From the NCBI GenBank assembly GCA_012295275.1, contig CM022671.1, forward strand, positions 21,982,822 to 22,046,821: 64,000 nt of DNA, in the 5' to 3' direction. Below, piece by piece: positions 1 to 13,400 of the stretch. Source of the DNA: Chrysomallon squamiferum. Its lineage: Eukaryota; Mollusca; Gastropoda; Neomphalida; Peltospiridae. The notes beneath the pieces were generated by a model. That model did no database searches. It worked only from the letters and a program-made list of their open reading frames with translations, and was not told the DNA's origin. The translations under genes and the position numbers were made by a program. Positions within the stretch are counted from its first letter, which is position 1. The number at the start of each line of letters is the position of its first letter.

Positions 1-59
1 GAAATACCATGGAAATAAATATAACAGGTGAAATCCACACCTGGCAAATAATAGGTTTC

Positions 60-90
<31 letters not shown>

Positions 91-93
91 TTT

Positions 94-456
94 TTTATTA
101 AACACAGAGGTTCTTTTATATATAAAAGGAAATAAAGTATCATATTACTTTTTAAAATTTAGTAATGAGACACTAGTAAGATTGGGAAATAATTCAAAAG
201 CAGCCTTGCTCCTGCTGTGCCAAAGGTAGCACTTTGTATACCAGCACTACTCTCCCAGTCATCCATAACTAAAGACACTCTCCCACTGACCCATTCCATT
301 AACCAAAGGAAAAGAGATTCTGTGATTGCAATAAAACAAATCGGTACATCTCCCATTAACAAACAAACCACAGCAAAGTTATAGTATCCTCAGACTTGTG
401 TTGCACCTCTGTTTTTGTTTTCTTAAATGTCTCTCTTCAAATCAGTTGATATCCAC
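94..456 (-). ncRNA. Putative terminal exon of a minus-strand transcript
   Basis: On the minus strand a good 3' splice site (pyrimidine-containing stretch ending TCTTTCAG) precedes position 456, and an AATAAA signal lies at 94-99 just before a long T-rich run. Together they look like a terminal exon. The reading frames opening directly after the acceptor hit stops early. A 70-codon open frame inside (371 to 159) resembles no family I know, so this is more likely 3' UTR or non-coding RNA. Upstream exon candidates are at 603-622, 5,088, 12,876 and 13,214. The link between them is inference. Confidence 0.3.
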
Positions 457-602
457 CTGAAAGATTCTTCTCCATGGGTGGCTGCACACACTGATGTACA
501 GATGTGACACTTTTGTTCCCTCTAGTTAAATATTATTAAACTGACTGTGCCAGAAATAAACATATCTTTTACTAATGCAAATTGTCACAGGTATAAACTT
601 AC

Positions 603-622
603 CTGTGTTCATTGTCAGCTGA
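603..622 (-). ncRNA. Putative 20-nt mini-exon
   Basis: Read on the minus strand, a long T tract ends in CTTAAG (acceptor). Twenty bases follow, and then the strong donor ACAG|GTAAGTTT at 602-601. Both splice sites are good, but the exon is very short and could be chance. It would sit upstream of the terminal exon proposed at 94-456. Confidence 0.22.
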
Positions 623-842
623 CTTAAGAAAAAAAAAAGAAACAGTTTAGCAGTGTATTAAAGAGATTAAATGATGTAATATCAAGACTTTTGGTTATTT
701 ATTTACTTGTTTATTTGTTTGGTTGATTTTTTTTTTTCTATGGTTGATTTGTTTTGTTTTGGGTTGTTTATTAATTAAGTTTTTATGTTTGTAAAATAGA
801 AATAAACATTTTTTTTTGGCTAATAGGCTTTTATTTATTTAC

Positions 843-944
<102 letters not shown>

Positions 945-1267
945 TACATGCTAAGTGAATTAGAAATATTGGGAAGGAAAGATGAACAAAGATCTAAAAA
1001 GACAGACAAACAAACAGACAAAGAATTAACTGTCAACTTACTGACAAAAACATAGACAGACAGAGATACAGAGACAGATATTATTTTAAATGAAAAATTA
1101 GAGCAGTAGGCTAAGTTTTGTGAGAAACAACTCTGCTTAATGATGAGAAAAACAGATTAAAAAAACACTGTTATGAACTAATAACATTAACTCAGTATCA
1201 TGTTAACACACTCTCACAGACACCTGAATAAAAACAGCTGTTACAGAGTGAAAATATAACAACAGTT

Positions 1268-1270
<3 letters not shown>

Positions 1271-1351
<81 letters not shown>

Positions 1352-1520
1352 ACAGAAAAAACAGATAAAGAAACAGAAAAAGATAAAATAGACAAAGAGA
1401 TATAGAATGACAGAGAGTGAGAGAAGATATACAGAGAAAAGAGAGAGAGACAAAGAGAGAGACAAAGAGAGAGAGTGAGAGAGGAGAGAGTCAAAGCAAC
1501 AGAAAGGAGATACAGAGACA
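1271..1520. repeat. (GA)n microsatellite with degenerate GA-rich tail
   Basis: A perfect GA run to about 1,346 is followed by interrupted GA/GACA-rich sequence to about 1,520. It is a second purine tract 330 bases from the first, in the same orientation. Confidence 0.93.
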
Positions 1521-1593
1521 GAGAAAAGAGTGATGGAAAGAGGGACAGACCTAACTTCTGTTGTCTAACAATGGAAACCGAAGAAGCAGATTT

Positions 1594-1650
1594 AAGTTCA
1601 CTGATTAGAGAACTGATCTGAAGTCAAAAGAATCATGAAACATGGTGTTT
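1594..1650 (+). mobile_element. tRNA-derived SINE-like remnant
   Basis: The stretch around GTTCACTGATTAGAGAACTG resembles the A-box/D-arm part of tRNA-derived SINE heads, followed by an anticodon-arm-like region. A convincing B box is missing, so the call rests on partial resemblance. Confidence 0.25.
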
Positions 1651-1659
1651 GCTCTCCTG

Positions 1660-2830
1660 TATATTGGAAGGTACATATATAAAGATACATTGTTGCTACT
1701 ATAAACAAGCAGTCCACTGAGCCATGTTAACAGGTATTCTTTGAAAAGTATTATATCCACAGATGATGCTATGCTTATTTTTCTGTTAATATGTACAATA
1801 AACTTTATGCTTTATGATTAACAAAGCATTAAAATGGATAATATAATTTTTACAATTTTTATTTTTTTATTTTTTTTATTTTAAATCATAATTATAGTTT
1901 AACATGCCAGATTTATTAAGTAAAACTAAAACATGACAGATTCATTAAAAGCAACACAGATTTCAAATCAGGTCATCCTACCACCACCCATAACATCCTG
2001 TGCAGTTGCTATAAACATCACCAGCTCGTGTTATTCAGTGTAAAATACACAGTTTTTATTTCAAGTGTAAATGTTTAAGTGCATTATAAACAATACATAG
2101 GAAACTACACAAATCTGATCACAATTATGTCTACATGGGGATAAGCATGTAGATGTCTGGATGTTCCGGATGTGTCTGGATGCTTTGGATATGTCTGGTT
2201 GCAAATTCTGGGTTAACGTTTTAACTCTTTCTCCTCCAAGTACAACACTGGAATGTGCAAAGGAGAAATAAAAAGATATACAAATATACAGAAATAAAGG
2301 CCATCTTTGTTTTGAATGCCAAAACCGGTTAATTTTTAAAGAGAACATTTTTTAATGTAATCTCAGGAATCAAGAAACTGTCCAGGCTGAAATGAAGGGA
2401 ACAGAAATAATAAAATAAAAAAAAGGAAACTTTATGGAAAATATTACAGTAAATATGTTTCTAACAAAAGAACTGTATAAAAATAAATAAATAAATGATT
2501 GTGATTGTTATTAAATGTAGTCCATGACTCACAAGTTTGAACCTTCATCATTCCAAACTGTTCTTAGCTTATCCACATTGATGAATAAATGAATAATAAT
2601 AAAAACAAAAAAAAATAAAAAAAATTTCTTTAATGTCCTCATGTCACATTTATAATATTAATAATAATTATCAACATCAGGTAGTTTGTATAAGAATAAT
2701 ACATAAACAGAAACCTGTTAAAACTGCTTTGTTGCCCACTCTTACCAATAACGGAGCAGTGGTTGGAATGGTAAATTGGTTAATGAGAGCACACCGACGA
2801 GAACAACCATGACTAAGCTGAGACATTTAG
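1660..2830. other. Intergenic, nothing recognised
   Basis: AT-rich sequence with short A and T runs. A 95-codon minus-strand frame (2,348-2,061) has no recognisable domain or coding-like composition. Confidence 0.6.
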
Positions 2831-2833
2831 TTC

Positions 2834-3100
2834 ACACTGAAATAATTTCCGTTATCTATCAGCCTGGTGCATTTCACCTAACAGCAATCCTTTAACCTTT
2901 GAGAAAACCTCCTGACCCAAACTACATCTAATGACGTTTGCTGTATAACCAGAGTTAGTTGTCACAATAAATAGAGCAGCTCTCCGATAACACAACAACA
3001 AGAGGAACAAATTGGCTGAACTGGCAGGAATGTGGCAACCTCCTGTTATGTGGTACAGGAGGAATCTGGAAGCCACCCTTGGAGTGTCTGGTCCCTGTGA
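2834..3100 (-). other. Coding-like patch of unknown origin
   Basis: A less AT-rich island with an open minus-strand frame of about 80 codons, entered through a possible acceptor (CTGTCACAG at about 3,096) and ending in a stop near 2,852. It contains no recognisable motif. It could be an exon, a decayed transposon fragment, or chance. Confidence 0.18.
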
Positions 3101-3109
3101 CAGGCAGTA

Positions 3110-5000
3110 AATGTCACCTTGTAAATGTTACACAAACTTTGTTAAGATGCTTTTTGATGTAAAGTCACCAAAAACGGCATGGGAAAGAGAAAAATTTAAA
3201 TATCTCTCAGTTAGTTTTATTAATTTTTTTTATTTGCTCTTTCTCTTGTCTAGTTATTTCCCTTCATGTAAGTCTTTTTTGGATGTTTCCCTTTCTCTAT
3301 TTTTCATTCCGTTTCCCTCAATTTCCTCTCTCACTCTCTCTTTTATCTTCATCTTTGAATATTTCTCTATCTATACATCTTTGACCTTTGTCTTTGTAAA
3401 CTATGTGTGTGTGTGTATATATATATTGATTTCTCATCTTTCACTCCTTTCCATTTTCACCTTCCATTGATTTTGTAAAAATAAAGAAGTTTTAATTATT
3501 ATGTGATTTCACTTTTCACATCATAATGTTTATTTTTATTTTTTGAAAATCAAATAAAATTATCCACACTGCCTACCACATCAAAGCATGAGTTTTTCTT
3601 AACTGTTGACCACAAAGTATATTAGCAAGTTAATGTCAGTATGTCACTGCATTAGCAAATTAGTAAAAAGAATTTTGTGCTTTGGCCGTGTACACTACAT
3701 TAATGCTCTTCAAGAGTATAACCATTACCAGCATGGTTCTAGCTACATCAAGGAGCTCAGCTTTATTAGAAAAATGTGAATATATAATTAACTGGACAAG
3801 GGTCAGACAGATGCAGATAACTACTGATATAACACATTAACAGAGTAAGTGGTCAGTTATGACTTGTCCACTTGTCCACTTTGGCACAGTCACAGTGATT
3901 AAAGCTTCAGAGCTTGCGTCTGGTTCCAGCCATGTGATATCTATTATAACACATTAATGTATTAACCTTCATTATCTCATATTAATGTATGAAATAGAAT
4001 GATAATAATAATAATATTAGTAGATTAATTCTGATTGTGATACGTTAAATACATTATATACACATTGTAACTGAGATGGTCTGTTAATTCCATGGATATT
4101 CCAAACAATGATATATACCTTATATAAAATGTTTATTAGGTATGAATAACAGTCAGTAACAAGACTTGATCCTAAGAGCTGACAGTTTTTAAGCATTGTG
4201 ATTGTCAACATCCTCACTTATCTATCACTGTACAAACATGGAAATAATTGTAAGCCTTAATATGCTGCAGTCTATCAATATTATCAAAACAGAGCTGAAA
4301 GCTAAACAGATAGATAACAGATAGTGGTGTATGTTTTTCCACCTATGGGTAGGTGGATATAAAAATATCCCTTTGCTGCCTATAGAGAAAAGAGGGAGTT
4401 CACATTATGAAAATAATTACATTATAATCCTTAATGTTCTAAAGGCTACCAGAACAGTTAAAGTCTAAAATGATTAAAAGGCTGTGGTATTAGATTTTTA
4501 ATTTTTAAGGAAGGTCCTTGTTGCTTTTAGAATAAAGAGGATAGTTCATATGAAATAATTACATTTTAATCAGTTTTGCATACCAGTGTTAAATAACTGG
4601 TAAACAGAAAACTGAAAATGTGTTAAAAAAAAAAAAAAAAAAAAAGTAACCCACAACCTTAATGGCAGCTTCCTGTCTTATTAAGTAAACCATTAAAACA
4701 GAACTTTTTATTTCTTATAATTAATTTTTTTATTTTAAAATATTTTTTATCATTAAATGAAACATTTCTACAATTCAAAAAAAAAAAGTTTAATTTTAAT
4801 TAAATAAAAATACATTTCTTTAAAAAAATATAATAATAAGAAGAAGAAGAAAGAAAGAAATAAATAAAGAAAATAAAGAAAAGAAAAAATCAAACATACA
4901 AACAAAAAACAAAAAATTAATAAATAAAACAAACAAATAAAACGGTTCAATTTTATAATTAAATGAAACATTTCTACAACAGAACAAGTTAATTTCATAG
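3110..5000. other. Intergenic AT-rich DNA with a short direct repeat
   Basis: No gene recognised. A block of about 22 bases containing ATTAAATGAAACATTTCTAC occurs twice, near 4,754 and 4,962, with A-rich and GAA-rich simple sequence between the copies. The duplication is visible in the sequence; its origin is not. Confidence 0.5.
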
Positions 5001-5087
5001 TTTATAAATGAAATTTTTTTGTACAGTTCCAACACAGAAGAGTTTCTAACTGTTTCTGGCTGTTGCAGGTCTGCCTGGCACACTTAC

Positions 5088-5200
5088 CAACATGCTGCAC
5101 TGTTAATAGCAGTCACATGGCCGCTGGAGATTTCTTCAAGGGCGTCCTCTCTCACTCAGGCACATGTTGCTGTCGAGAGGAAAACACTCGAACACATCCA
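5088..5200 (-). ncRNA. Putative exon ending in a strong minus-strand donor
   Basis: A relatively GC-rich island ends on the minus strand in ATGTTG|GTAAGTGTG (donor bases 5,087-5,086). The 5' limit of the exon cannot be fixed; about 5,200 is where the GC-richer island fades. No conserved coding frame is visible. Confidence 0.22.
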
Positions 5201-6199
5201 GTATTAATTTGCATTGTTGTCAAAATCGGCACACGTGTATACAGGAAATAATTCCTTAAATGTCAGAATGCAGCCAAAGCTAGCTGTTAATATATCGAGA
5301 AGCAAGTGCTGTGGAATACATTACTACATACAGAACGTGATCGAAGAATTGCTGGATTTTAATACGTTTTTTAAAAAACAACACATAGTTAACTTGTTTT
5401 TAAATCTTCAGTTATAATTATTGCTTCATGCAACTAAATAATATACAAAAACGAAGAGCCCCTTTATTTATTATATTTTTAACAAAACTGAGCCTTCTCA
5501 ACAAATTATTAAATATTCTTACATTAAATTAATTTAATACAGGAATGATACATTTTTGTTATTTATATTGCTTTTAAACAACAGGTTACTAAATCTTTGT
5601 TTGTATTGGCGTCATATTTCATATTCACCCAGTAATGACAACATTCAACATTTTTAAAATCGTAATTTACAAGGCGTTATACGATGAATCATATACACAG
5701 AAGTAAGAAACTGAGTTATTTAACACGTTTTCAAATCAGAAATTTATGTGGTGCCGTGCATTACATTATATGCAGGAAAGAAATATCGTTTTATTTAACA
5801 GCACACTCAACACCTTTTTCAAATCTTCCATTTATACAGTATCAGCATATACATTAAACTACAAACAAGTGGTTACAGGAGAGCTTGAGAGACGTAGCAG
5901 CTGTTGTTAATTTAGGATTATGTAAAATGCAAGGGCGTGTGTGAAGATAGCGACTACCAACAAGCACTGAAATTGCGCCCCTGTCTGAACATCTGACACA
6001 GTCTTGCAAATAACTTCACCATAACATCAACTCAAAGATACCAGTCGAGTTTAATATAAGTGCTCAGTGGCGCCCCCTTCAGTTGGTGCCCCAGGGCACG
6101 TGCCATACTTGGCGTGCGCGACTGATAGACTGTCATGGTGACAAACACTAATTATAGCAACGTGTTACGTTTTCCGTCGTTTTACATTTGTATGGAACA

Positions 6200-6262
6200 G
6201 ACTGTAACTAAGTGGTTAGTTCACAAGTCTGGTGCTTGCTAGGTCGATGGATCAATACACTT
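6200..6262 (+). mobile_element. tRNA-derived SINE-like remnant
   Basis: TAACTAAGTGGTTAG resembles a tRNA A box/D arm. About 30 bases later GGTCGATGGATC resembles a decayed B box. No flanking duplication or tail is clear. Confidence 0.3.
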
Positions 6263-6405
6263 CATCGTATCATTGAACACATTTAAATTGTTTCTCTAAC
6301 GTCATGGTATGTGCTATCATAAATAAAAATTAAAATAATAAATAAAATTAAATAAAAATGAGAAAATGCATAGTTGGGTTTTTGAGAATGTGATTATTAA
6401 TTATT

Positions 6406-6472
6406 ACTGTTGTTGTTGGTGTTGTTGTTGTTGTTGTTGTTGTTGTTATTATTATTATTATTATTATTATTT
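6406..6472 (+). repeat. (TGT)n/(TTA)n microsatellite
   Basis: A run of TGT triplets changes abruptly into TTA triplets. Confidence 0.95.
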
Positions 6473-6479
6473 CTATTAT

Positions 6480-8930
6480 GGTTATCAAATATTGCTTGTT
6501 ATTAATCAAAGCAAGTGGGGTTTTACATGCATCTTCTTAATAAAATTTCGAATCTGACTTCCAGTAAACACAACAATATGTCAAAATGTTGTAGTTCTCC
6601 TCAGTAGTCAAAGCATATAACTGAAATGTGACAGGTTGTTAGGGTGATTATCTACACCACACCCATCCCAGCCAATGCCCCATGAATGATTTACCAAAGA
6701 CCAAGGCAGGTATGTGTTTCCCTGACTCTGAGTAGAAGCACATATGTGAGGTCATATAAATATTTTAAAGATGCAATTTTCTCAGTGTTTGTTTAGATTT
6801 ATGTTGTGGCAGCAATACATACAAATCAGCATGACAAAGTAATTAATCCAAATTAATATTTTATTTGTCATCATTTTCTTAAATAAATATATGGTCTATG
6901 AAAATAAGCAACATTACATGTATTATAAAAAAAAATTAGATTTAAAATTTTTATTATTTATGTTTTTCTTTAAATATCTTTTATTGGTCTGATTTGCTTT
7001 ACAACAGAACCATAGAGTATAAACTTTTTATTTAAATTTTATTTTTACACAAAAAAAACACTATTGAAAATACAGTTTTATCCAAAAAAAAATAAAAAAA
7101 AAATAAAATAAAAATCATTTTCTATCTTGTATGTTTTGAAATCAAACAGGTTCAAAATCATTTTCCATTCGTCTAGAACAATATCATACAGAATGTGTCA
7201 CCATTTTAAAATTAAATTAATTAATTGAAAATAACATTCACACGATGAGATCAGTTTGCATATGAACAACCAAAAAAACAAACAAAAAAAAACAACCACA
7301 AACAAACTGCACTAGAACAAAATTATCTCCATCATTAAAGAGTTCATCGCTTTCCACTTCTGTCAGATTGTAAATGTCATTTCACTCAACTGAACTGCTC
7401 TATTGGAAATCATGCACAGCCTGCATTTCCAATTGGACACGGGAAGTTAATTGTTAATGGAAAAACATGTTTTGTTTATTTTCTTCAATCATTTCATTTG
7501 AATCCCAATCTCTCTCTTTCTCTCTCTCTCTGACTGCTGCACAAAACTTAATTAACAAAAACAATACTCTCCACTTTATCTGGGTAATGAAACAAGAATG
7601 AAAGAAATGCAAAATTAAAACACTGAAACTGGATTCAGAGATAGGAATCAAGCATGAACATCTGCAGTCTGGTTTGAAGAAGAATTTTAGCATTTTTTTG
7701 TAATCAGCATCTTAATTACCTCCACCATCATGTTATTATTTTTATTTTTATTTTTATTTTTACTATGAAAATACAAAATGATTTTTGTATATGTGGGTAA
7801 TTCATTTTTTTTTTTTTTTTTTTTTGTAAAGAAAATACCTTTTTTTCATAATAATTGTATAAATTTTATTATTATTTTTTTTTTTTTTTTAAATACTGAT
7901 TTCTTGGATTTTCTGGAATACAGTGCACATGGACTTCATATGTCCTTCACAATTTCAGTTGACAAATTTTTCACTTTGATGCCAGTATCTTCCTTTATTA
8001 CATCTATGCATCCCACATCACATATAGTAATGATCTATAGCTCATTTTATGTATAATCCTTGTTAATCCATGTTCAGTCCTAGCTATTCTTACATTATTT
8101 CCCATTCTAGTATCAAAGCCTGTTTGATCAAGATTTTTTTCATGGGAAGGCATATAAAAAATATTTTGTTGCTAACTGAAGCAAGTAGCACTTGATGTGG
8201 TAGCGAGAGTCTTCGTCTTTTATATTATCAGTTTATTCAGTTTGAATGAAGATCAAAAAGGATGTTAACTTTCAAATATTGTGGCACAGACAAACTTTTT
8301 ATGTTCATCCATAATTCAGTACTTTTGATATGAAGATTAAATAATAATTATGATGATGATAATAATAGTAATAATAAAAACAACAACAATACCAATAAGA
8401 AGAAAAAGAAGAAGAATATTTCCCTTCATATATCAAAATAAAAGAACCTTTTCATAGTCTCTAAATTCTTTACAATTTATGAAGCTCCATATTACAAAAA
8501 TAAAATATTAAGATCAATATTTTTCTTATCAATTCACAGAACAGTTCTGAAAAAATTCAAGAATAGATATATTACATTCAGCATCATCCGACTTCAGCCC
8601 ATTAAACATTTATCAGTACATTTTTGTTTTTGTAATTCTAACATATTCTGTCCTTTCTGTTACTAGTGTATCATTCATCACAGTACTTGAAGCAGCTAAA
8701 AGAAGAAAAAAAACAACTTCCAGGCATTTTTTCCCTGTCACAGATATCATATTGCTCATCATTATGAATCTGAGTCCAGTGAAAAGAAACAAATATCTTG
8801 GTAAATTGCCTTAGACAAGAGGTAGTTATTATATCAAACGTCACTGTATTAAATGTGGAAACAAAATCTTCAGGAATTTCTGTCCTTGAATCTGTTTGGC
8901 AAGTGTATCTAATTCTGACTTAATGGAAAA
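6480..8930. other. Intergenic, nothing recognised
   Basis: AT-rich sequence with T homopolymers near 7,805 and 7,880 and a short mixed repeat near 8,340-8,415. No gene, RNA or element can be supported. Confidence 0.55.
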
Positions 8931-8934
8931 TATA

Positions 8935-9085
<151 letters not shown>

Positions 9086-9239
9086 TATATATTAATAAAT
9101 TACTCTGTTCGAACTAGGAAACCAACCACTGGGACTAGTAAGGAGTTTGGACATTTAACACTTGACATAAAAACAAATGTACAGTTGTTATATTTGTTAT
9201 TAATTCCCAAGAATCTGGTAAGATTTATTATGGCAGTAA

Positions 9240-9525
9240 TTAACTGAAATTTTATTGACAACAATAATCAAATGTAATATTAAAAATTACTGCTTGCAAT
9301 AATTAAATATAAAATTTAAATAACTGACCACAATAGTTAAAACATAACATTAAAAATAACTGACAGGGATAATTAAATATGAAATTTAAATAATTGACTT
9401 TAATATTTAAATGTAATATCAAAAATAACTGACAGCATTAATTAAATATGAAATTTAAATGATTGACTATAATAATTAAATGGATTGTCATTTAAATTAC
9501 TGACTAATAAATAATTGCACAGTCA
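9240..9525. repeat. Diverged tandem repeat, about 70-bp period
   Basis: Phrases such as AATTAAATATGAAATTTAAA followed by a TGAC-containing stretch recur at about 9,301, 9,371 and 9,440, with degenerate half-units around them. The unit is AT-rich and its copies have accumulated substitutions. Confidence 0.75.
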
Positions 9526-9529
9526 TTTC

Positions 9530-10453
9530 CATGAAAGACTGTGATAATTAAATTAGTAATGTTCGTGTCACTTTCAGTTGGGTGTGGTCTAATTAGACTG
9601 TTAATGAAAATTGATCTGTAATTTTATATCAAAACATCTGTACATCATTCTCTGATTTATTCATTTTTGGTGGTCTTTTTTTTCTTCCTCAGAGTATATT
9701 CATTGTACTTACAAACATTTATATATTATATATTTAAGAATGTCAAAGAAATGAAAAAAAAAAAAAAAAAAATGTTCCTCTTTTGTTTTTTAAAGTCTAG
9801 GTGTATAAATGAAAAATGAACAATACATTGAAACAACTGTTAACAATAATAAAAAATAAAACAATAATAATAATTTAAAAATTTATAATGATAATAGTAA
9901 TAAACAAACAAACAAAATAACAAAAAAAAATAAATACATAAATAAATAAAAGCACTTAAAATCATAAACATATGTTAACATAAAAAAAAAAAATTTTCTT
10001 TCACCATTTTATCTTAAAATACTTCACAGATTATTAATCAAAAAAAAAAAAAAATAATAATAATAATAATAATAAACAAAAAAAAATTCTTATAACAACA
10101 AAAACAACAACAACAAGAATAATAATTATAGTAATGCTTAAGAAGAATCTTCAAAGACAGTTAATCAAAGACTGGCTCCAAGCTTGCTATTTCCTTGAGC
10201 TACATTTAACAAAGATCTCAAATTTAATTATCATGCCTGCTTCTTTGATCTGAGGTTGACTGCTTTTATCTTTCAAAGTAGACAATGTGTCAGTGAAAAT
10301 CTCTGTTTGTTGTGTCATCAAGATAAGATTTAGTTTGCCGAGAGACAGAGAGACAGAGAAAATATGCTCTATTTATTTCATCTGCAATTCAATATTTGCA
10401 AGTTTCTTAAAAGATTTAGATTTCTGAAAAAAAGGTTTTTATGGGATTTGGCT

Positions 10454-10487
<34 letters not shown>

Positions 10488-10710
10488 GTTTCTGTAGAGA
10501 TTTAATTGTTTTTAGTTTATTCCACGATTCCACATTATTAAATTCAGATTTAAATTTTGGTAATTTATTGTGGAATTTCAGCTTTATTAGTTTCTACAGA
10601 GATTTAAATTATGTAACTTTATTATGGGATTCAGCTTTGAAATTTCACAAAACATTCAATTATACCAGCTTCCCTAAGAGTTTAATTTTATTATTTTCTA
10701 ATACACTTCA
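9530..10710. other. Intergenic AT-rich DNA
   Basis: A and T homopolymers (for example about 9,753-9,772, 10,040-10,053, 10,457-10,486) and AAT/CAA repeats. A 158-codon plus-strand frame (10,364-10,840) is driven by homopolymer and GAT/TG repeat translation and is not a gene. Confidence 0.6.
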
Positions 10711-10715
10711 GCTTG

Positions 10716-10796
10716 GTGATGATGATGATGAACATGATGATGATGATGATGATTTTTTTAACATAGCTTATCTGTGTGTGTGTGTGTGTGTGTGTC
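10716..10796. repeat. (GAT)n and (TG)n microsatellites
   Basis: Interrupted GAT triplets (about 10,718-10,751) are followed by a TG run (about 10,772-10,795). Confidence 0.93.
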
Positions 10797-11387
10797 TGTA
10801 TGTATTTTATATTAAGCTGAATATCTGGGGGGGGTTATAGTCTTATATGTATGTGGGTTTCTAATAAACATATAATTTTGTTTTCCATCATCTCTATAGA
10901 ACAAACTGGGTTTCTGAACAGTGAACACACAGAATAGCCAGTCCAGTCCTCAAAAACCCAGCACAGTTTCACACTGAACTTTATGCAACTGAATAAAGAA
11001 TCACATTTCTAGACAAACAAACATCTGCCAGTGGAATCTTCGAAAAACAAAATCACAGAACATGATCTGAAATTTCCAAGCACAAAAACAAACCAGGAAA
11101 CCACGACAGAGAGCTTGAGTTGCAACAAAGAAAAGAAAAAAAAAAAAAAAATGTTTTCTCAAAAATGTCCACTGATTAAAAAAGCAGATGTCTGTTGTTA
11201 ACAGACGATAAGGGAACTGGAAAGACCCAGTGATGTTTAAAATAAGAGAGGTTAACGACCTTGCTGTACATGTACTGACAAATACACAACTCTGTCTTTT
11301 GGTCTCTGCCCCTTCCTGTGCTGTCTCTGGTTTTTTTCCTCAGTGTCTGTTTCATACTCTCTACCTCTGTGATTTATCCGTATCTTC

Positions 11388-11409
11388 ATACATACATATA
11401 CACACAAAT

Positions 11410-11440
<31 letters not shown>

Positions 11441-11668
11441 TACATATATATATACATACATACATACACACTACATATATACACATATATACATACACAC
11501 ACATATATACACACACACATACATAGTACATAACGTATATACACACACACATATATATAGGCCTACACATACAGGGACGCACATACACACATACATATAA
11601 ACACATACATATAAACCCACAAATAAACATACATATAATATACACACATACACATGCATACACACGAA
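11388..11668. repeat. Compound (CA)n/(CATA)n/(TA)n low-complexity tract
   Basis: About 280 bases of alternating purine-pyrimidine sequence: ACAT, CA and TA blocks. Every overlapping open frame here encodes only Tyr/Ile/His/Thr or Val/Cys/Tyr repeats. Confidence 0.95.
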
Positions 11669-12459
11669 CATATATCTCTGTTTCTTGGTATTTTAAATTT
11701 TTTATTTTCATATAATAGTATTTTTGAGAAAATATTTGACGCTACCATTCAGCTGTCTTAACATTATCCGTATTTTTTTCTTCTTCTTCTTCTTTTATTC
11801 AGTTGTTTAAAATTGTTTTCCAGTTTATATATTTACAAGTAATATATTATTACTTATTTATTTGTTTAATTAGTTTCATTTTTTTCCTTCTTTAGAAAAA
11901 GTGACATAATATTATAAACTCTAAACCTTTAACAATTAACCCACGTTTTTCTCGGCCTTCACTTCTGTTTTTTCAGGTGAGAACGTCTTGACATCTCTCC
12001 AAACAGGTGTGATCTTTCATTACAAGCAACGGGCGTGTCCACTAACTTTTTTTTTGTTTGTTTACTTCCCAGGTTCAGTGTCAGGGACAATTGCCTCTCT
12101 TGAGCCAGTTGTGTTAAAGAATTTCAAACTGTATAAAATTTAACGATCTTCACTGTATACACAGGATTTTCTGTGATTCTGTACATACAATTCGTGTATA
12201 AAATTTCTTTGCCACTAACCTTAAGGATGACCCGTATATGTAATATTGTTTATGGTATCTCAACTATTTCCCTCTGAGCCAGCCCTTTGACATGATATTA
12301 GCTATAATATTGTTTTTAAGTAAATTATTCAATGAATTTCTAGGTTTATCGGAAAAAATATCTTGTTCGTTTTCATTATTTTTGGTACGGTGTGTAAAAG
12401 TTCCAATAAATACATTAACTATAGACATTCTTGCTTTTAACATTTTTCGATACTAAGAT

Positions 12460-12495
<36 letters not shown>

Positions 12496-12875
12496 TTATG
12501 TTCAATCGTTTTTAAACTGCTTATTATAATCATTTAAAGAGAAAGACGTGTATTTTCGATCTTGCAATCCACTGCACAACTGTCAAGCCCTCGATCACCC
12601 AGCAAGATTTCTGCTGCAGCTAAATCTGCTTCAGATACCGCGCCTATTTTCAGAAGTATTCGCTTCTATCTGGGAACTTATTTAAACCACCTTAAGTGTT
12701 AGATAACACCGGTAACTCGAGTCTCGCGGAATCACAACGGATCTTGGTTAGTGTTTAACGAACCCGAGGAACGTTCTAAGAACCTGCCCGGACGCTCAGG
12801 ATGATCGTTTTTCGGGGATATCAGCGGCAAAACCTGGCGTTAATAAAGCATGAATGAGACTGAACGGCACCTTAC

Positions 12876-13000
12876 CTTGAGAACTTCTGATCCGTTACCA
12901 GATAATCTCCTGGTCAACAGAGGTCACCGTTTTGCAGATGTTTATCAACAGCAGTGGCAAAGAACGTTTTACTCTGGTACACGAGACAAAATATTTTATT
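12876..13000 (-). ncRNA. Putative exon with consensus donor
   Basis: In an unusually GC-rich stretch (12,560-13,000) the minus strand shows TTCTCAAG|GTAAGGTGC, with the donor at 12,875-12,874. It could be a first or early non-coding exon. The upstream boundary is not determined; a poly(A) run at about 13,041 makes a natural limit. Confidence 0.25.
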
Positions 13001-13213
13001 TATGACTCTAACCTTGAAAATATGACCATCTGAATTGGAACAAAAAAAAAAAAAAAAAAAAAAAAAAATTCTGCACGGGGTGTGGTCTCACAATGAATAC
13101 GTCAAGGCTTTAATTTGTCGAGAACGAACAGCTAGATTCTAATCAAAGAAATAGAGTCCGTCTCTTTTTTTTATTTACACTAAAATCTGAGAGAGAGATG
13201 GACGACCACTTAC

Positions 13214-13400
13214 CCAGTTCATTACCACCACGAGAATAATGAAAGAGGAAGGATTTAATGGACTGAATAAACAGGCCCGTCTAATAGGCTGCAGTTTTAT
13301 TTGTCGCCTCGGCTCTTTGTCAGTCGCCGGTTCTAAGGAATTCTTCCACGATTCGTTTTGTGTCTTGATCCAACGCCATTCGCACTTCACGGCACTTGAA
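13214..13400 (-). ncRNA. Putative 5' exon with consensus donor
   Basis: The minus strand shows GAACTGG|GTAAGTGG, with the donor at 13,213-13,212, at the end of a GC-richer segment. A minus-strand frame crosses it, and a short ATG frame inside (starting near 13,381) ends within 20 codons, so the exon may be 5' UTR. The upstream end is unknown. Confidence 0.25.

Noticed and set aside
159-371. 70-codon minus-strand frame as a protein gene
   Set aside because: No recognisable family. It sits in a probable 3' terminal exon, and the sequence after the acceptor contains stops.
10364-10840. 158-codon plus-strand frame
   Set aside because: It contains poly-Phe from a T run, Asp repeats from GAT and Cys/Val repeats from TG. 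No domain.
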